Origin: JBGTFE01 sp041747435
GTDB lineage: Bacteria > Acidobacteriota > Blastocatellia > Pyrinomonadales > Pyrinomonadaceae
DNA length: 64,000 bases
Direction: 5' to 3'
Assembly (NCBI GenBank): GCA_041747435.1
Contig: JBGTFE010000096.1
Location: forward strand, 1 to 64,000
Within the stretch, counting starts at the first letter, position 1. The number at the start of each line of letters is the position of its first letter. Position numbers and translations under genes: made by a program. A model generated the notes under the pieces. The model saw only the letters and a list, made by a program, of their open reading frames with translations. It was not told the origin of the DNA and did no database searches. Shown here one piece after another: positions 38,608 through 47,189 of this stretch.

Positions 38608-39666
38608 ATGCCAAAAGAAGGTTTCAAAAATCAATGGATCGCGATCTCGCAGAAAGGTAAATTCCGGGACAGCGAAGGCGTCGAGCGCGATCTGAACGAC
38701 GATTTTCTCAAAAAGGCAATAGCGAACTTCACACCGAACGACGCTCCCGCGGTGATCGGTCACCCAAAAGAACACGATCCGGCATTCGGTTGGGCGGCGG
38801 CGGTGCGTTTGAACGGCGACGTTCTCGAGGCGCAGTTTGCCGACACCGACGACGAATTCGAGAAAATGGTCGAAAAAGGTTTGTTCAAGAAGCGGTCGGC
38901 TTCTTTTTACTTGGATCCGCCGAAGCTCCGGCACGTCGGATTTTTGGGAGCGCAGCCGCCGGCTGTTAAAGGCTTGCGCGATATTCAGTTCAGCGATGGT
39001 GAATCTGTCACTGTCGAAATCAATTTTAGCGAGGAGAATCAAATGAATTTGAAAGACGAAGATGTCGAAAAAGTGACAGAAAGCGTTTTTGAAAAGCTCA
39101 GAAACTATTTCAAAAAACCTGACGCCGGCGAGAAGCAAACCGCGGAATTTTCCGAGGAAGCGATGAAAAAAGCCATTACCGATACGGTCGGCGCAGCCGT
39201 CAAGGAAGCTGAGACGAAGCTGACGGCAGACTTCACCGAAAAGCTGAAGGCGAAAGACGACGAGATCAAAACGATCCGCGAAAGCACCGAAGGCGCTGCG
39301 GCTTCCGGCAAACGCGCGGAGATCGCGCAGTTCGTCGAATCTATCCCGGCGGAAAAGGGTAAGCATTTTTTGAAGAACATCGGCGTAGTCGAGTTCCTCG
39401 AAGCCTGCGCGAACGCCGACGCCGCGAACAAAAACGCGGAATTCGTCGCATTCAGCGAAGGCGAAGGCGACGACAAAAAGGATCACAAATTTACGCTGCT
39501 CGGCTGGGCGAAAAACCTCGTCGAGGCTTTGCCGCCGATGATCGAATTCGGCGAAAAATTCGGCAACATCAAGGCGACGGCGGCAGCCGGTGAGATGCTC
39601 GATCCGAAGAAAGTGGAAGATATGCGCGCCGGGATGGGAATTAAATCGGAAGGAGGTCAGAAATAA
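38608..39666 (+). CDS. Phage prohead protease with scaffold domain (Mu gpI-like)
   Basis: A 352-residue protein. The N-terminal 140 residues match the Mu I-type protease ('APAVIGHPKEHDPAFGWAAAVRL', 'LFKKRSASFYLDPPKLRHVGFLGAQPPAVKGL'). The C-terminal part is acidic and helical, as expected of a scaffold. An in-frame internal start at 39043 would give the scaffold alone. The protease matures the capsid by removing scaffold. It begins just after an attenuator-like leader. Confidence 0.85.
   Translation: MPKEGFKNQWIAISQKGKFRDSEGVERDLNDDFLKKAIANFTPNDAPAVIGHPKEHDPAFGWAAAVRLNGDVLEAQFADTDDEFEKMVEKGLFKKRSASFYLDPPKLRHVGFLGAQPPAVKGLRDIQFSDGESVTVEINFSEENQMNLKDEDVEKVTESVFEKLRNYFKKPDAGEKQTAEFSEEAMKKAITDTVGAAVKEAETKLTADFTEKLKAKDDEIKTIRESTEGAAASGKRAEIAQFVESIPAEKGKHFLKNIGVVEFLEACANADAANKNAEFVAFSEGEGDDKKDHKFTLLGWAKNLVEALPPMIEFGEKFGNIKATAAAGEMLDPKKVEDMRAGMGIKSEGGQK
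39043..39666 (+). CDS. Internal scaffold product (Mu Z-like), in-frame start
   Basis: ATG 39043 is in frame with the protease gene (codon 146) and has a strong GAGGAG 6 nt upstream. The 207-residue product begins MNLKDEDVEKV and covers only the scaffold part. In Mu, and in lambda C/Nu3, the scaffold is made from such a nested start. Confidence 0.7.
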   Translation: MNLKDEDVEKVTESVFEKLRNYFKKPDAGEKQTAEFSEEAMKKAITDTVGAAVKEAETKLTADFTEKLKAKDDEIKTIRESTEGAAASGKRAEIAQFVESIPAEKGKHFLKNIGVVEFLEACANADAANKNAEFVAFSEGEGDDKKDHKFTLLGWAKNLVEALPPMIEFGEKFGNIKATAAAGEMLDPKKVEDMRAGMGIKSEGGQK

Positions 39667-40217
39667 TGCCAAGCAAGACTATAGAAACCAGTCCGCAGAA
39701 ATTTACTCTCGAAGCAATCAAGCCGGAACTAGCAGCGTTTTTCGGTGCAACGATCGGCGACGGGTTTTCCTGCGCAAAAGGCGATACGCTCGGCATCGTC
39801 ACCTCGTCCGGTTTCGTGCGCAAACGCACTAAAACAACCGTTGACACGACCGCATTTGCGACCGACAGTACGACCGGAAAACTTGCCGATGTGTCACCGT
39901 TTAAAGCCGGAGACGTATTGAAAAATGCCGCCGGGCAGACTATCGGCACGATTCAATCCATTAACACCGCGACGCGAGTCATTACGTTGACGGGAAACGC
40001 CGCGGTCGCGGTTGCCAACGGCGCTGGCGTGTATGGGTCGGACGGTTCGCAGGTCGCCAAAGGCTTTGCCGACGAAGGCTCGGACGGCGACGGCGTCACG
40101 CAAATCCCGGTTTGCATCGGCGGGTATTTGGAGGAAGCCAATCTGAACGGGTTGGATTCGACGGCGAAAACGGAACTCGGCGGCATTTCTACCGTCGGTG
40201 GAATCTTTAAATTCTAG
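39666..40217 (+). CDS. Head decoration protein (lambda gpD-like)
   Basis: This 183-residue protein starts 'TSPQKFTLEAIKPELAAFFGATIGDG' and contains a beta-rich middle ('KAGDVLKNAAGQTIGTIQSINTATRVITLTGNAAVAV'). It lies between protease/scaffold and the E-type capsid gene, the standard place for a gpD-type decoration protein. The ATG overlaps the protease stop. Confidence 0.72.
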   Translation: MPSKTIETSPQKFTLEAIKPELAAFFGATIGDGFSCAKGDTLGIVTSSGFVRKRTKTTVDTTAFATDSTTGKLADVSPFKAGDVLKNAAGQTIGTIQSINTATRVITLTGNAAVAVANGAGVYGSDGSQVAKGFADEGSDGDGVTQIPVCIGGYLEEANLNGLDSTAKTELGGISTVGGIFKF

Positions 40218-40227
40218 GAGAAAAACA

Positions 40228-41304
40228 ATGCCATTAGTATTAACTTATCCAAGCAATCACGAATTGGACATGGTCGTTCAAGAGTACGTTGTCCAAACGG
40301 AAAATTTTAGAGGCGCCGAGATCCTGCCCGAAACTGAAGCGATGACGCAGAAAGTTCGCTGGGATGAAAAGGACAGCGATCGGGGGATGACGCTGCCGCA
40401 CGTTATGGGCACCGATCCCAAAATCGACAAACGTCCCGGCTCGAAAACCCGCGAATACGAGCCGATTCCGTTCAAAGAATCGGACGTTATGAAGGAAAAT
40501 GAAATCCTTCGCGCGCGGGAGCTCGGAACGCTGAACCAGACGATCAACCTTAGCCGCGCGGTCGCGGAAATGGTCAGTTCGCGTATGGACAAAACCAAAA
40601 TCCGCGTCGAATGGCTGCGCTGGCAAACTCTTCGCGGCGCTATCGCGCTCAATGAAAACGGCGTAAAAGTCGAAGAAACTTTCCCGGTGCAATCATACAC
40701 GCCGCTAATTGGATGGGATCAGCTGGCGACGGCGACGCCGCTGCTCGACATCAATGCGATCAAATTAAAGTTTCGCGGGACCGGCGCATCGGCAAACGGC
40801 GCGCAAATTTGGATGAACCAAACGACGGCAAATTGGCTGCTCGAAAACCAAAACGACGCCGACCTGAAAGGTTTCCAGAACACCAATTATTTGAACCTAG
40901 CTTTTTCAATAGAGCAGGTGAATAAAATTTTGGTCGCTCGCGGGCTTCCGACCATTGAAGTTTATGACGAAACGTGGATCGATGAAGCCGGCGATTCGCA
41001 GCTCTTCATTCCCGACGGCGAGATCATTGTGGTTGGTAAACGTCCGGGAAATCAAAAGATCGGTGATTTTTGCTCGACGCCATCGATGCACCGGTTAAAG
41101 AACGGTTTGTGGGCGCCCGGCTACTTTTCGCTTCTCGAAGTCAACGGCAAACCATCGACCGGTTCGATGTCTATTTCGTTACAGGAATTAGGCTCCGGCA
41201 GCAATCCGTCGTTCAAAACAACCGGCGGCATCTACGGCGGAACTCGACTGATTTTCCCGCGATCGGTTATTCATTCGGTGGTTAAAACCCCGCAGTCTGA
41301 ATAA
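40228..41304 (+). CDS. Major capsid protein E (lambda gpE-like)
   Basis: A 358-residue protein with the Phage_cap_E layout: 'NFRGAEILPETEAMTQKVRW', 'INLSRAVAEMVSSRMDKTKIRVEWLRWQTLRGAI', 'QIWMNQTTANWLL' and 'IVVGKRPG'. ATG 40228 follows AGGAG. It forms the HK97-fold shell. A Mu-type phage would normally carry a gpT capsid, so the head shell looks exchanged. Confidence 0.85.
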   Translation: MPLVLTYPSNHELDMVVQEYVVQTENFRGAEILPETEAMTQKVRWDEKDSDRGMTLPHVMGTDPKIDKRPGSKTREYEPIPFKESDVMKENEILRARELGTLNQTINLSRAVAEMVSSRMDKTKIRVEWLRWQTLRGAIALNENGVKVEETFPVQSYTPLIGWDQLATATPLLDINAIKLKFRGTGASANGAQIWMNQTTANWLLENQNDADLKGFQNTNYLNLAFSIEQVNKILVARGLPTIEVYDETWIDEAGDSQLFIPDGEIIVVGKRPGNQKIGDFCSTPSMHRLKNGLWAPGYFSLLEVNGKPSTGSMSISLQELGSGSNPSFKTTGGIYGGTRLIFPRSVIHSVVKTPQSE

Positions 41305-42407
41305 TGGATGCGGTTTTTCCGCTAAAAAGATCGGGCTGGGAAGACGCGATCCGGTATTCGGTTCGCGGGCTCGAACGATTCGGACGCGGCTTGGATCGAA
41401 TCTTTATCGCAGGTTATAAACCTGAGTTCTTTGAATACGGCAAGCGGATAATTCATATTCCGCACACGGAAAAAACGGGCGTTCCGCTCGCCGCGCGGAT
41501 GTGGGAAAAGCTTTTCGCGATCTGCTCGGACGAGCGCGTTTCCGACGAGTTTCTTTTGATGAACGACGATTTTTTCTTTTTGAAAGAATTCTCGGCTCCG
41601 GATTTCCCGTTCTTCCATCGCGGCTCGTTTGAGCAGCAAAGGGAGACCGATTCGGATTATCGCCGCCAGGTGATCAACACGCTCGAATTTTTACGCGGGC
41701 TCGGATTTACCGATTTGCATTACGGCATTCACTTGCCGATCCGCATCGACAAGCGGAAATTTATCGCCACGTATAAGTTTTTCAGCCTGTTCGATGAATT
41801 TGACAAATTGCTGCCGAGACTTTGTTACGGCAACTACCAACAGCCGGACTCGATCCGCAAGCGCGATCGCAAGATCAAGAGCCTCGACGAGCTGGCGGAC
41901 ATCGGCGAGAGCGAGCTGGCGTTTTCAACCGCCGACGAAGCAGAATGCGACGAGCTGGGCGAGGTCCTTAACTGGTTTTACCGGAAGAAACCGGAGTTTG
42001 AAAAGATGAGAAATTTATTTCAGTCAGAAAAAAACAAAGAGCTTTTTGTTACCGACGAAGATTCGGCGGCGACGCTGGATAAACGTTATACGAAACCAAA
42101 GCTGCTCGCGATAGCCAAAGAGACGAAAACCCCGCACACCGAGGATAACAACAAAAAAGAGATCGCGCTCAGCATTATCACGCATCTTGCGCAGCCGATC
42201 GATCCGGCGGCATCGGACAGTGACGACGCCGAGCCGACTTTGAGCCAAACGGTGCAGAGACAAAGCGGACGCGTCCGGGTTCGCGTGATCTGCGCGGGAA
42301 CGCTGGGACCGAAGCTTTTGAAAAAGAACGATATCACGGACGATCCGCGATACGTGGCGCTGCTCGAAACCGAGCGCGGAAGAACGCTCGTTGAAAAGGT
42401 GAAGTAA
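41304..42407 (+). CDS. Stealth-like transferase fused to phage head-associated C-domain
   Basis: A 367-residue protein. Residues 1-170 resemble Stealth sugar-phosphate transferases: 'DAIRYSVRGLERFGRGLDRIFIAG', 'EFLLMNDDFFFLKEF' (acidic DD near the active site) and 'YGIHLPIRIDKRKF'. Residues 255-290 look like a SAP/HeH DNA-binding helix pair. Residues 320-367 ('RVRVICAGTLGPKLLKKNDITDDPRYVALLETERGRTLVE') look like a phage connector tail. The start overlaps the capsid stop. It may add sugar to virion or cell-surface parts, but the activity is inferred. Confidence 0.6.
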   Translation: MDAVFPLKRSGWEDAIRYSVRGLERFGRGLDRIFIAGYKPEFFEYGKRIIHIPHTEKTGVPLAARMWEKLFAICSDERVSDEFLLMNDDFFFLKEFSAPDFPFFHRGSFEQQRETDSDYRRQVINTLEFLRGLGFTDLHYGIHLPIRIDKRKFIATYKFFSLFDEFDKLLPRLCYGNYQQPDSIRKRDRKIKSLDELADIGESELAFSTADEAECDELGEVLNWFYRKKPEFEKMRNLFQSEKNKELFVTDEDSAATLDKRYTKPKLLAIAKETKTPHTEDNNKKEIALSIITHLAQPIDPAASDSDDAEPTLSQTVQRQSGRVRVRVICAGTLGPKLLKKNDITDDPRYVALLETERGRTLVEKVK

Positions 42408-42854
42408 GTGATCTACATCACGCAGGAAGATCTGCTGAAGCGAATTGACGAGGCGAAGCTGATCGAGCTGACCTGCGATGACGACTCCGAAGAGATAAAC
42501 ATCAACGTCGTCGCCGAAGCGATCGCGGATGCCGAAGGGATCTTTGAAAGTTACGTTAGAACGCGATACAGCTTGCCGGTGGCGGCAACGCCGATGGTAA
42601 AAAAATCGTGTCTGAATATTGCGATCTATACGCTGTTTCAGCGGCGGGCGACATTTGCGGACGACGGCGTACTCAAGGTAAAGGAAAACGCTTACAAGGA
42701 AACGATGACGCTGCTCAAAGACATCGCTGCCGGTAAGGCGGCGCTCGACATTCCGGCGAGCGAGGAAACAACCGAAAATCCGGCGACGAGCGACGAGATC
42801 CTGACGAACGCGGCGAAATCGAAGTTCTCTGACGACGCGCTGAAAGGTTTTTGA
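42408..42854 (+). CDS. DUF1320 family protein (Mu gp36-like)
   Basis: A 148-residue protein with the DUF1320 head 'YITQEDLLKRIDEAKLIELT' and 'DAEGIFESYVRTRYSLPV'. The family is the head-completion/adaptor protein in Mu-type phages. It starts with GTG directly after the preceding stop. Confidence 0.85.
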   Translation: MIYITQEDLLKRIDEAKLIELTCDDDSEEININVVAEAIADAEGIFESYVRTRYSLPVAATPMVKKSCLNIAIYTLFQRRATFADDGVLKVKENAYKETMTLLKDIAAGKAALDIPASEETTENPATSDEILTNAAKSKFSDDALKGF

Positions 42855-42855
42855 A

Positions 42856-42978
42856 ATGCCGAAAACGGAACAAAAACGCCCGGAGACGAAAAAGGAAACG
42901 CCGAAGGCAAAACGCAAGGCAACAATGATCATTCCGCGGGTCACGCGCCGGCGGCGGTTTCCGAAAGGGACGCCTTAA
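42856..42978 (+). CDS. Small basic protein
   Basis: A 40-residue Lys/Arg/Pro-rich protein (MPKTEQKRPETKKE...). Its ATG overlaps the DUF1320 stop (TGAAATG). It may bind nucleic acid or be disordered; nothing is recognised. Confidence 0.45.
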   Translation: MPKTEQKRPETKKETPKAKRKATMIIPRVTRRRRFPKGTP

Positions 42979-42987
42979 CGAAATTTT

Positions 42988-43200
42988 GTGCCGAAATTAG
43001 ACCTCGAAAATTTGTTTAGCTATCACGCGCCGCAGGGCAACCAGGTCGACCGCTATAATCGCATTCGCGAGGCGGCAAAAGGCTTTGCCCAGGTGATCGT
43101 CGACAACACGCCGGAATCGGCGGAACAAACGCTGGCGATCCGCAAAGCGCACGATGCGATGATGCAGGCAAACGCGGCGATCGCGATCAACGAATCATGA
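42988..43200 (+). CDS. Acb2/Tad1-hairpin-like protein (anti-CBASS candidate)
   Basis: A 70-residue protein with the helical-hairpin pattern of Acb2: 'FSYHAPQGNQVDRYNRIREAAKGFAQVIVDNTPESAEQTLAIRKAHDAMMQANAAIAINE'. This is close to the known 'FTYHPPKGDQ..RYE.IR..AKELA..I....P.S.E.SLAL.KL..A.M.ANA.IA.'. Acb2 forms hexamers that soak up cyclic nucleotide signals of CBASS and Thoeris. It starts with GTG and overlaps the next gene by 4 bp. Confidence 0.75.
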   Translation: MPKLDLENLFSYHAPQGNQVDRYNRIREAAKGFAQVIVDNTPESAEQTLAIRKAHDAMMQANAAIAINES

Positions 43201-43655
43201 GTTCGGCGATCCGCGGCATTGAAGAAGTTTTGAACCGGTTTGCCCGACTGCAGGCAAAAATTGACAATTTGGAGCACCCGCTGAAAGCTTCCGGCGTTTA
43301 TATGACCGGCAGCATCGAGCGAAACTTCAAAGCGCAGGGACGACCCGCGAAATGGAGAGGACTCGCCGATTCGACTTTGGCGGCGCGACGAACCGGTAAA
43401 GGTTCCGGCGGGGCGCAGATCCTGATCGACACCGCCGCTTTAAAAAGCTCTGTAACGAGCGACTTTGAAACAAGCTCGAGCACGATGAGCATCGGCACAA
43501 ATATGGTGCAGGCGAAGCGAATGCACTTCGGATATCCGGAAGGCGAAGGGCGTGGACATTCCGAAACACCGGCGAGACCTTTTTTGCTGTTCCAGGACGA
43601 AGACGCCGACGCTATTTTGAAAATTTTTAATAAGCATTTCGAGGACGCGTTATGA
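43197..43655 (+). CDS. Phage virion morphogenesis protein (Mu gpG / tail_S-like)
   Basis: A 152-residue protein with 'GVYMTGSIERNFKAQGRPAKWRGLADSTLAARR' and 'HFGYPEGEGRGHSETPARPFLLFQDEDADAI', both hallmarks of the family that completes tails or heads in Mu and P2. Confidence 0.88.
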   Translation: MSSAIRGIEEVLNRFARLQAKIDNLEHPLKASGVYMTGSIERNFKAQGRPAKWRGLADSTLAARRTGKGSGGAQILIDTAALKSSVTSDFETSSSTMSIGTNMVQAKRMHFGYPEGEGRGHSETPARPFLLFQDEDADAILKIFNKHFEDAL

Positions 43656-44341
43656 CCGTAAAGCTGGATTTTAATTTTTACGTGTCCGGTTTAGAAACAG
43701 CGATCCTCGACCTGCTTAAAAACGGCAACCCGCAAACGGATCCGCCGGAAGCCGGGATGACGGGCGTGAAAAGCTTTGCCACGTACGCCGGTGAGCTTGA
43801 CCGCAATTCATTACTCGCCGCTTTGCAGGCGTTAGCGCCGAGATTGCCGCTAGTTTTGGCTTCTTACGGCAGCGGCGCGGATAAACGCAAAGCCGCGACC
43901 GGAATGCTCGAAAACGAGCCGATTGAAAATGAGCATAGCTGCGGTTTTATGGTGATCGTCGCCTGCAGCGATCTACGCGGCGAGAAAGCGCGGAAAGCGT
44001 CGGCTTACAAAATGGTCGGCGAAGCCAGGCAGCTTCTCGGCGGCGTCCAGTTTGAAATTGAGGTCGAAGGCGAACCCGAAAAGATTTTGCTGAATCATTC
44101 GCCTTTTCTTTTCGCCGGTGTGGAAACGATCGCCAGATTGAAAGACCTGACGGCATACGCGGTGCATTTCACGACGACGTTCAAGGAATGGACGAAAGAC
44201 CGGCGCGTTGCGATCGAAAATGTCGAAGAGATCGAGCTTGATATCGATCCGGGAGATTTCCCAGGCGATGATCCAATTCCGCCGATAGCTAACGACGATT
44301 TGAGTTTGCCGGGAGTAGAAGGAGAAATCAATGAAAGTTAA
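43652..44341 (+). CDS. DUF1834 family tail protein (Mu gp37-like)
   Basis: A 229-residue protein. 'LETAILDLLKNG' and 'FMVIVACSDLRGEKARKASAYKMVGEARQLLGGVQF' match Mu gp37. The C-terminal acidic extension (PGDFPGDDPIPPIANDD) appears lineage-specific. It starts on the previous stop. Confidence 0.8.
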   Translation: MTVKLDFNFYVSGLETAILDLLKNGNPQTDPPEAGMTGVKSFATYAGELDRNSLLAALQALAPRLPLVLASYGSGADKRKAATGMLENEPIENEHSCGFMVIVACSDLRGEKARKASAYKMVGEARQLLGGVQFEIEVEGEPEKILLNHSPFLFAGVETIARLKDLTAYAVHFTTTFKEWTKDRRVAIENVEEIELDIDPGDFPGDDPIPPIANDDLSLPGVEGEINES

Positions 44342-44570
44342 AAATTTACTAGCGTTTCCGGTTCGGCTTGACGACGGCAAAATGATCGGCGGCGCCGGAA
44401 CAAGTTCCGATACGCGCAAATACGGCAAAAGGGAGCTTACCGAGCGCGATCAAAAACGATTCGAAGGCGGAAAGCTGGAGGTTATCAATGATCTTCCGGC
44501 GAACCCCGAACAAACCGAAACGTCGAAATCTGACGGCGGAAAATCAAAACAATCCGGAGGTAAACAATAA
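44331..44570 (+). CDS. DUF2635-like protein (Mu gp38-like)
   Basis: A 79-residue protein; 'KVKNLLAFPVRLDDGK' followed by a polar tail, located just before the sheath gene as in Mu. Overlaps both neighbours. Confidence 0.6.
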   Translation: MKVKNLLAFPVRLDDGKMIGGAGTSSDTRKYGKRELTERDQKRFEGGKLEVINDLPANPEQTETSKSDGGKSKQSGGKQ

Positions 44571-46093
44571 TGCCGAATATACCAGGCATCCAGGCATCAA
44601 TTAACACCGCCGCGCTCGGACAACCCGCGCCGGCTCGCGGCTCGGACACGTTTTTCGCCGTCGGCTACGCGATTTGGGGCGAACCGAACAAACCGACGCT
44701 GATCACGAGCTGGAACGAGTTCGTGCAGAAGTTCGGTGGATTTACCGCCAACTCGGAAATGGCGACGGCGATCTATTTGTTTTTCAAAAACGGCGGACGC
44801 CGCGCGTACTGCATTCGCGCCACCGAATCCGCGCCGACGAAAGCCACGCTCGCGCTTGCCGACGGTCACGGAACACCGGCGACGATCGTGACGGCGACGG
44901 CGAAATTTCCTTCAGAAGCCGATGCGGTCGATATCAAAGTTGAAGTCGCCGCCGGCAGCGAATCGAACACAAAAAAACTTACCTTCACGAGCGTGAAATT
45001 AGGTCTCACCGAAGTCTTTGACAATTTCAAGATCACGTTCACGGCGGAAGAGCAAGCAGCTCTCGCCGCCGGTTATTCGCCGTTTTACAACATCGCTCGG
45101 GTCAACAACGAATCTCGGCTGGTGGATCTGGTGATCAACGGATCGAACGCTCACACCGCGCCCGAAAATCTGCCGGCAAATATCACCGCGACGGCTTTAA
45201 CCGGCGGCGACGACGATTTTGCGAGCATCACCGGCATCTCCGCGGCGCTTGAGATGTTCACCGAGGAATACGGTCCCGGACAAGTCGCGCTGCTCGGTCT
45301 GGACGACAACGACGCGCTGGTAGCGCATTGCGAAACATTCAAGCGCATCGGTCTCCTGCACGTCGCCGACGACGAAGACTCCTCGAGCATCATCACCGAG
45401 CGCGCAAATTACGATTCGGCTTACGCGGCGATGTATTATCCGCCGTTGATTCAAATGCGCGATATTTTAGGTAGCGGTCAGGTTAAATCTTATTTGCCGA
45501 TCGGCGCTGTCGCCGGGCTTTTCGCAAAAGCGGAAACCGAGATCGGCGTTCACAAAGCTCCGGCAAATTATCGCCTGCAGGAAGTGATCGGCTACGACGA
45601 AAGCGCTTACGGGCAAATGACCGACGGGCTTCGCGAATCGCTGAACGAGCACCAGGTGAATGCGATCGTTCGTTTCCCGGAACAAGGCATCAAGGTTTAC
45701 GGCGCGCGCGTTCTCAAATCATACGGGCGCATCACGGCGATCCACGAGCAGCGAATCTTGAACGATATTTATTATCGGCTGAAGCGATCGCTGCAGGAAT
45801 TCGTTTTTCAGCCGGCGAATCAAACACTGTTTCGCGAACTCGCATCGGTTTGCTCGCAGGATCTGCGCGAGCGTTATCGCGCCGGCGCGCTTTACTCGGC
45901 TTCGGGCGCGGAAGACGACGCCTTTCGCGTGATCTGCGACGAAACGAACAACCCGCCGGAACAATTGCAGCAGCATAAAGTTTCGGTCGATGTTTGGGTG
46001 CATCTCGTCGGAATGGCGGAAATGATCCTGCTGAAGATCAATTCCGTGCCGCTGGCAACCGATTTCGACGTGGTAACTGGAGGTAATCAATAA
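44570..46093 (+). CDS. Contractile tail sheath protein (Mu gpL-like)
   Basis: This 507-residue protein opens 'IPGIQASINTAALGQPAPARGSDTFFAVGYAIWGEPNKPTLITSWNEFVQKFGG'. The sheath-type C-terminal domain contains 'IKVYGARVLKSYGRITAIHEQRILNDIYYRLKRSLQEFVFQPANQTLFRE'. It proves a contractile tail. Confidence 0.92.
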   Translation: MPNIPGIQASINTAALGQPAPARGSDTFFAVGYAIWGEPNKPTLITSWNEFVQKFGGFTANSEMATAIYLFFKNGGRRAYCIRATESAPTKATLALADGHGTPATIVTATAKFPSEADAVDIKVEVAAGSESNTKKLTFTSVKLGLTEVFDNFKITFTAEEQAALAAGYSPFYNIARVNNESRLVDLVINGSNAHTAPENLPANITATALTGGDDDFASITGISAALEMFTEEYGPGQVALLGLDDNDALVAHCETFKRIGLLHVADDEDSSSIITERANYDSAYAAMYYPPLIQMRDILGSGQVKSYLPIGAVAGLFAKAETEIGVHKAPANYRLQEVIGYDESAYGQMTDGLRESLNEHQVNAIVRFPEQGIKVYGARVLKSYGRITAIHEQRILNDIYYRLKRSLQEFVFQPANQTLFRELASVCSQDLRERYRAGALYSASGAEDDAFRVICDETNNPPEQLQQHKVSVDVWVHLVGMAEMILLKINSVPLATDFDVVTGGNQ

Positions 46094-46536
46094 TGGCTAA
46101 CCAACCAAATACAATTGCAGAAAACAGGTTTGCAGTCGAATTAAACGGCATTGCGGCTTTCAAAGCTTCGAAGATAACCGGCGGCGAGGAAAAGCACGAG
46201 CCGGTGAAGGTAATGGTCGGCAACGATCCGCGCGCGAAGCTCGGTCGCGGCAATCTCGAAGCCTCGGACGTCGTGATCACGATCCCGAGCGGACTATACG
46301 ATAATTCGCTGCGCCAGCTTCAAAGCTGGGTCGATCGATATTTCGAAGGACTCGACACCGCGCCGCGTTCGGGGCGCTATATCGTTTACGACGACGCAGG
46401 AAGAACGCCGGTCGAAACCTACGAAATACTCGACGCCGTTCCGGTCGAACTCAAACCCGACGACAAATCGGCGGACGGAAACAACGCGGCGAGCGTGACA
46501 CTCACGCTTAAGCCTTATAAATGCCGGAGAATTTGA
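46093..46536 (+). CDS. Tail tube protein (Mu gpM-like)
   Basis: A 147-residue protein ('ENRFAVELNGIAAFKASKITGGEEKHEPVKVMVGNDPRAKLGRG...') of the T4 gp19/Mu M type. It follows the sheath with a 1-bp overlap and ends where the chaperone begins. Confidence 0.88.
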   Translation: MANQPNTIAENRFAVELNGIAAFKASKITGGEEKHEPVKVMVGNDPRAKLGRGNLEASDVVITIPSGLYDNSLRQLQSWVDRYFEGLDTAPRSGRYIVYDDAGRTPVETYEILDAVPVELKPDDKSADGNNAASVTLTLKPYKCRRI

Positions 46537-47189
46537 TGACGGAAGCGGCTCAAAAAAAGGTCAACGCCATCGAGCTGAAGTTCGGTTACCAGGATAAAGA
46601 AAACCCGGAGCTCGCGCATCGGCGCGTGGAATTTTCGCGGCGTCCGACGGGCGCGGATTTTATGCGTGCGATCGAGGCGACCGACGGCGCGAATCCCGAA
46701 TATCTTTTTGAACTGATGGCGACGGCGATCACGAAATTCGGCGAGTTGCCGATGCCGGTTCCGATGACGACGCTGCTTTCGCTTAACTGGATCGATCAGG
46801 AAGATCTGCAATCTACGTTTTTTGAGTTTCTCGGCTACACCGGCGCGAAGGACGACGCGAAGATCCTCGAAAACGGCAAAGTGCAGCTTGCGTTCGGCGT
46901 CGAGCGCGAAGGCGTGAAATACGACACGGTGGAATTCGGAAATATTCTGACCGGCTACGATCAGATCCAGATCCGCAAAGACGCGGGAACGCAGATCGAG
47001 CGCGACATTTTGACGATGGGACGCGAGATCGCGGCGGTTTCGGCAGCGGACGGCTCGCGCAAGCTCGACGGCGGCTTAACGCTTGACGAACTGAAAGCTC
47101 TCGATTGGGAAGATTTTGTGATGCTAAAAATGGGGGTCGAAGATTGGCGAGATTCCTTTCGCAAACGCGGAGCAAAGAAGCTGGATTGA
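46536..47189 (+). CDS. Tail assembly chaperone (Mu gp41-like)
   Basis: A 217-residue protein between tail tube and tape measure, the fixed position of the chaperone. ATG 46536 overlaps the tube stop (TGATG). It contains 'MRAIEATDGANPEYLFELMATAITKFG'. Its last 17 codons overlap a second open frame that continues to 47307. Confidence 0.75.
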   Translation: MTEAAQKKVNAIELKFGYQDKENPELAHRRVEFSRRPTGADFMRAIEATDGANPEYLFELMATAITKFGELPMPVPMTTLLSLNWIDQEDLQSTFFEFLGYTGAKDDAKILENGKVQLAFGVEREGVKYDTVEFGNILTGYDQIQIRKDAGTQIERDILTMGREIAAVSAADGSRKLDGGLTLDELKALDWEDFVMLKMGVEDWRDSFRKRGAKKLD

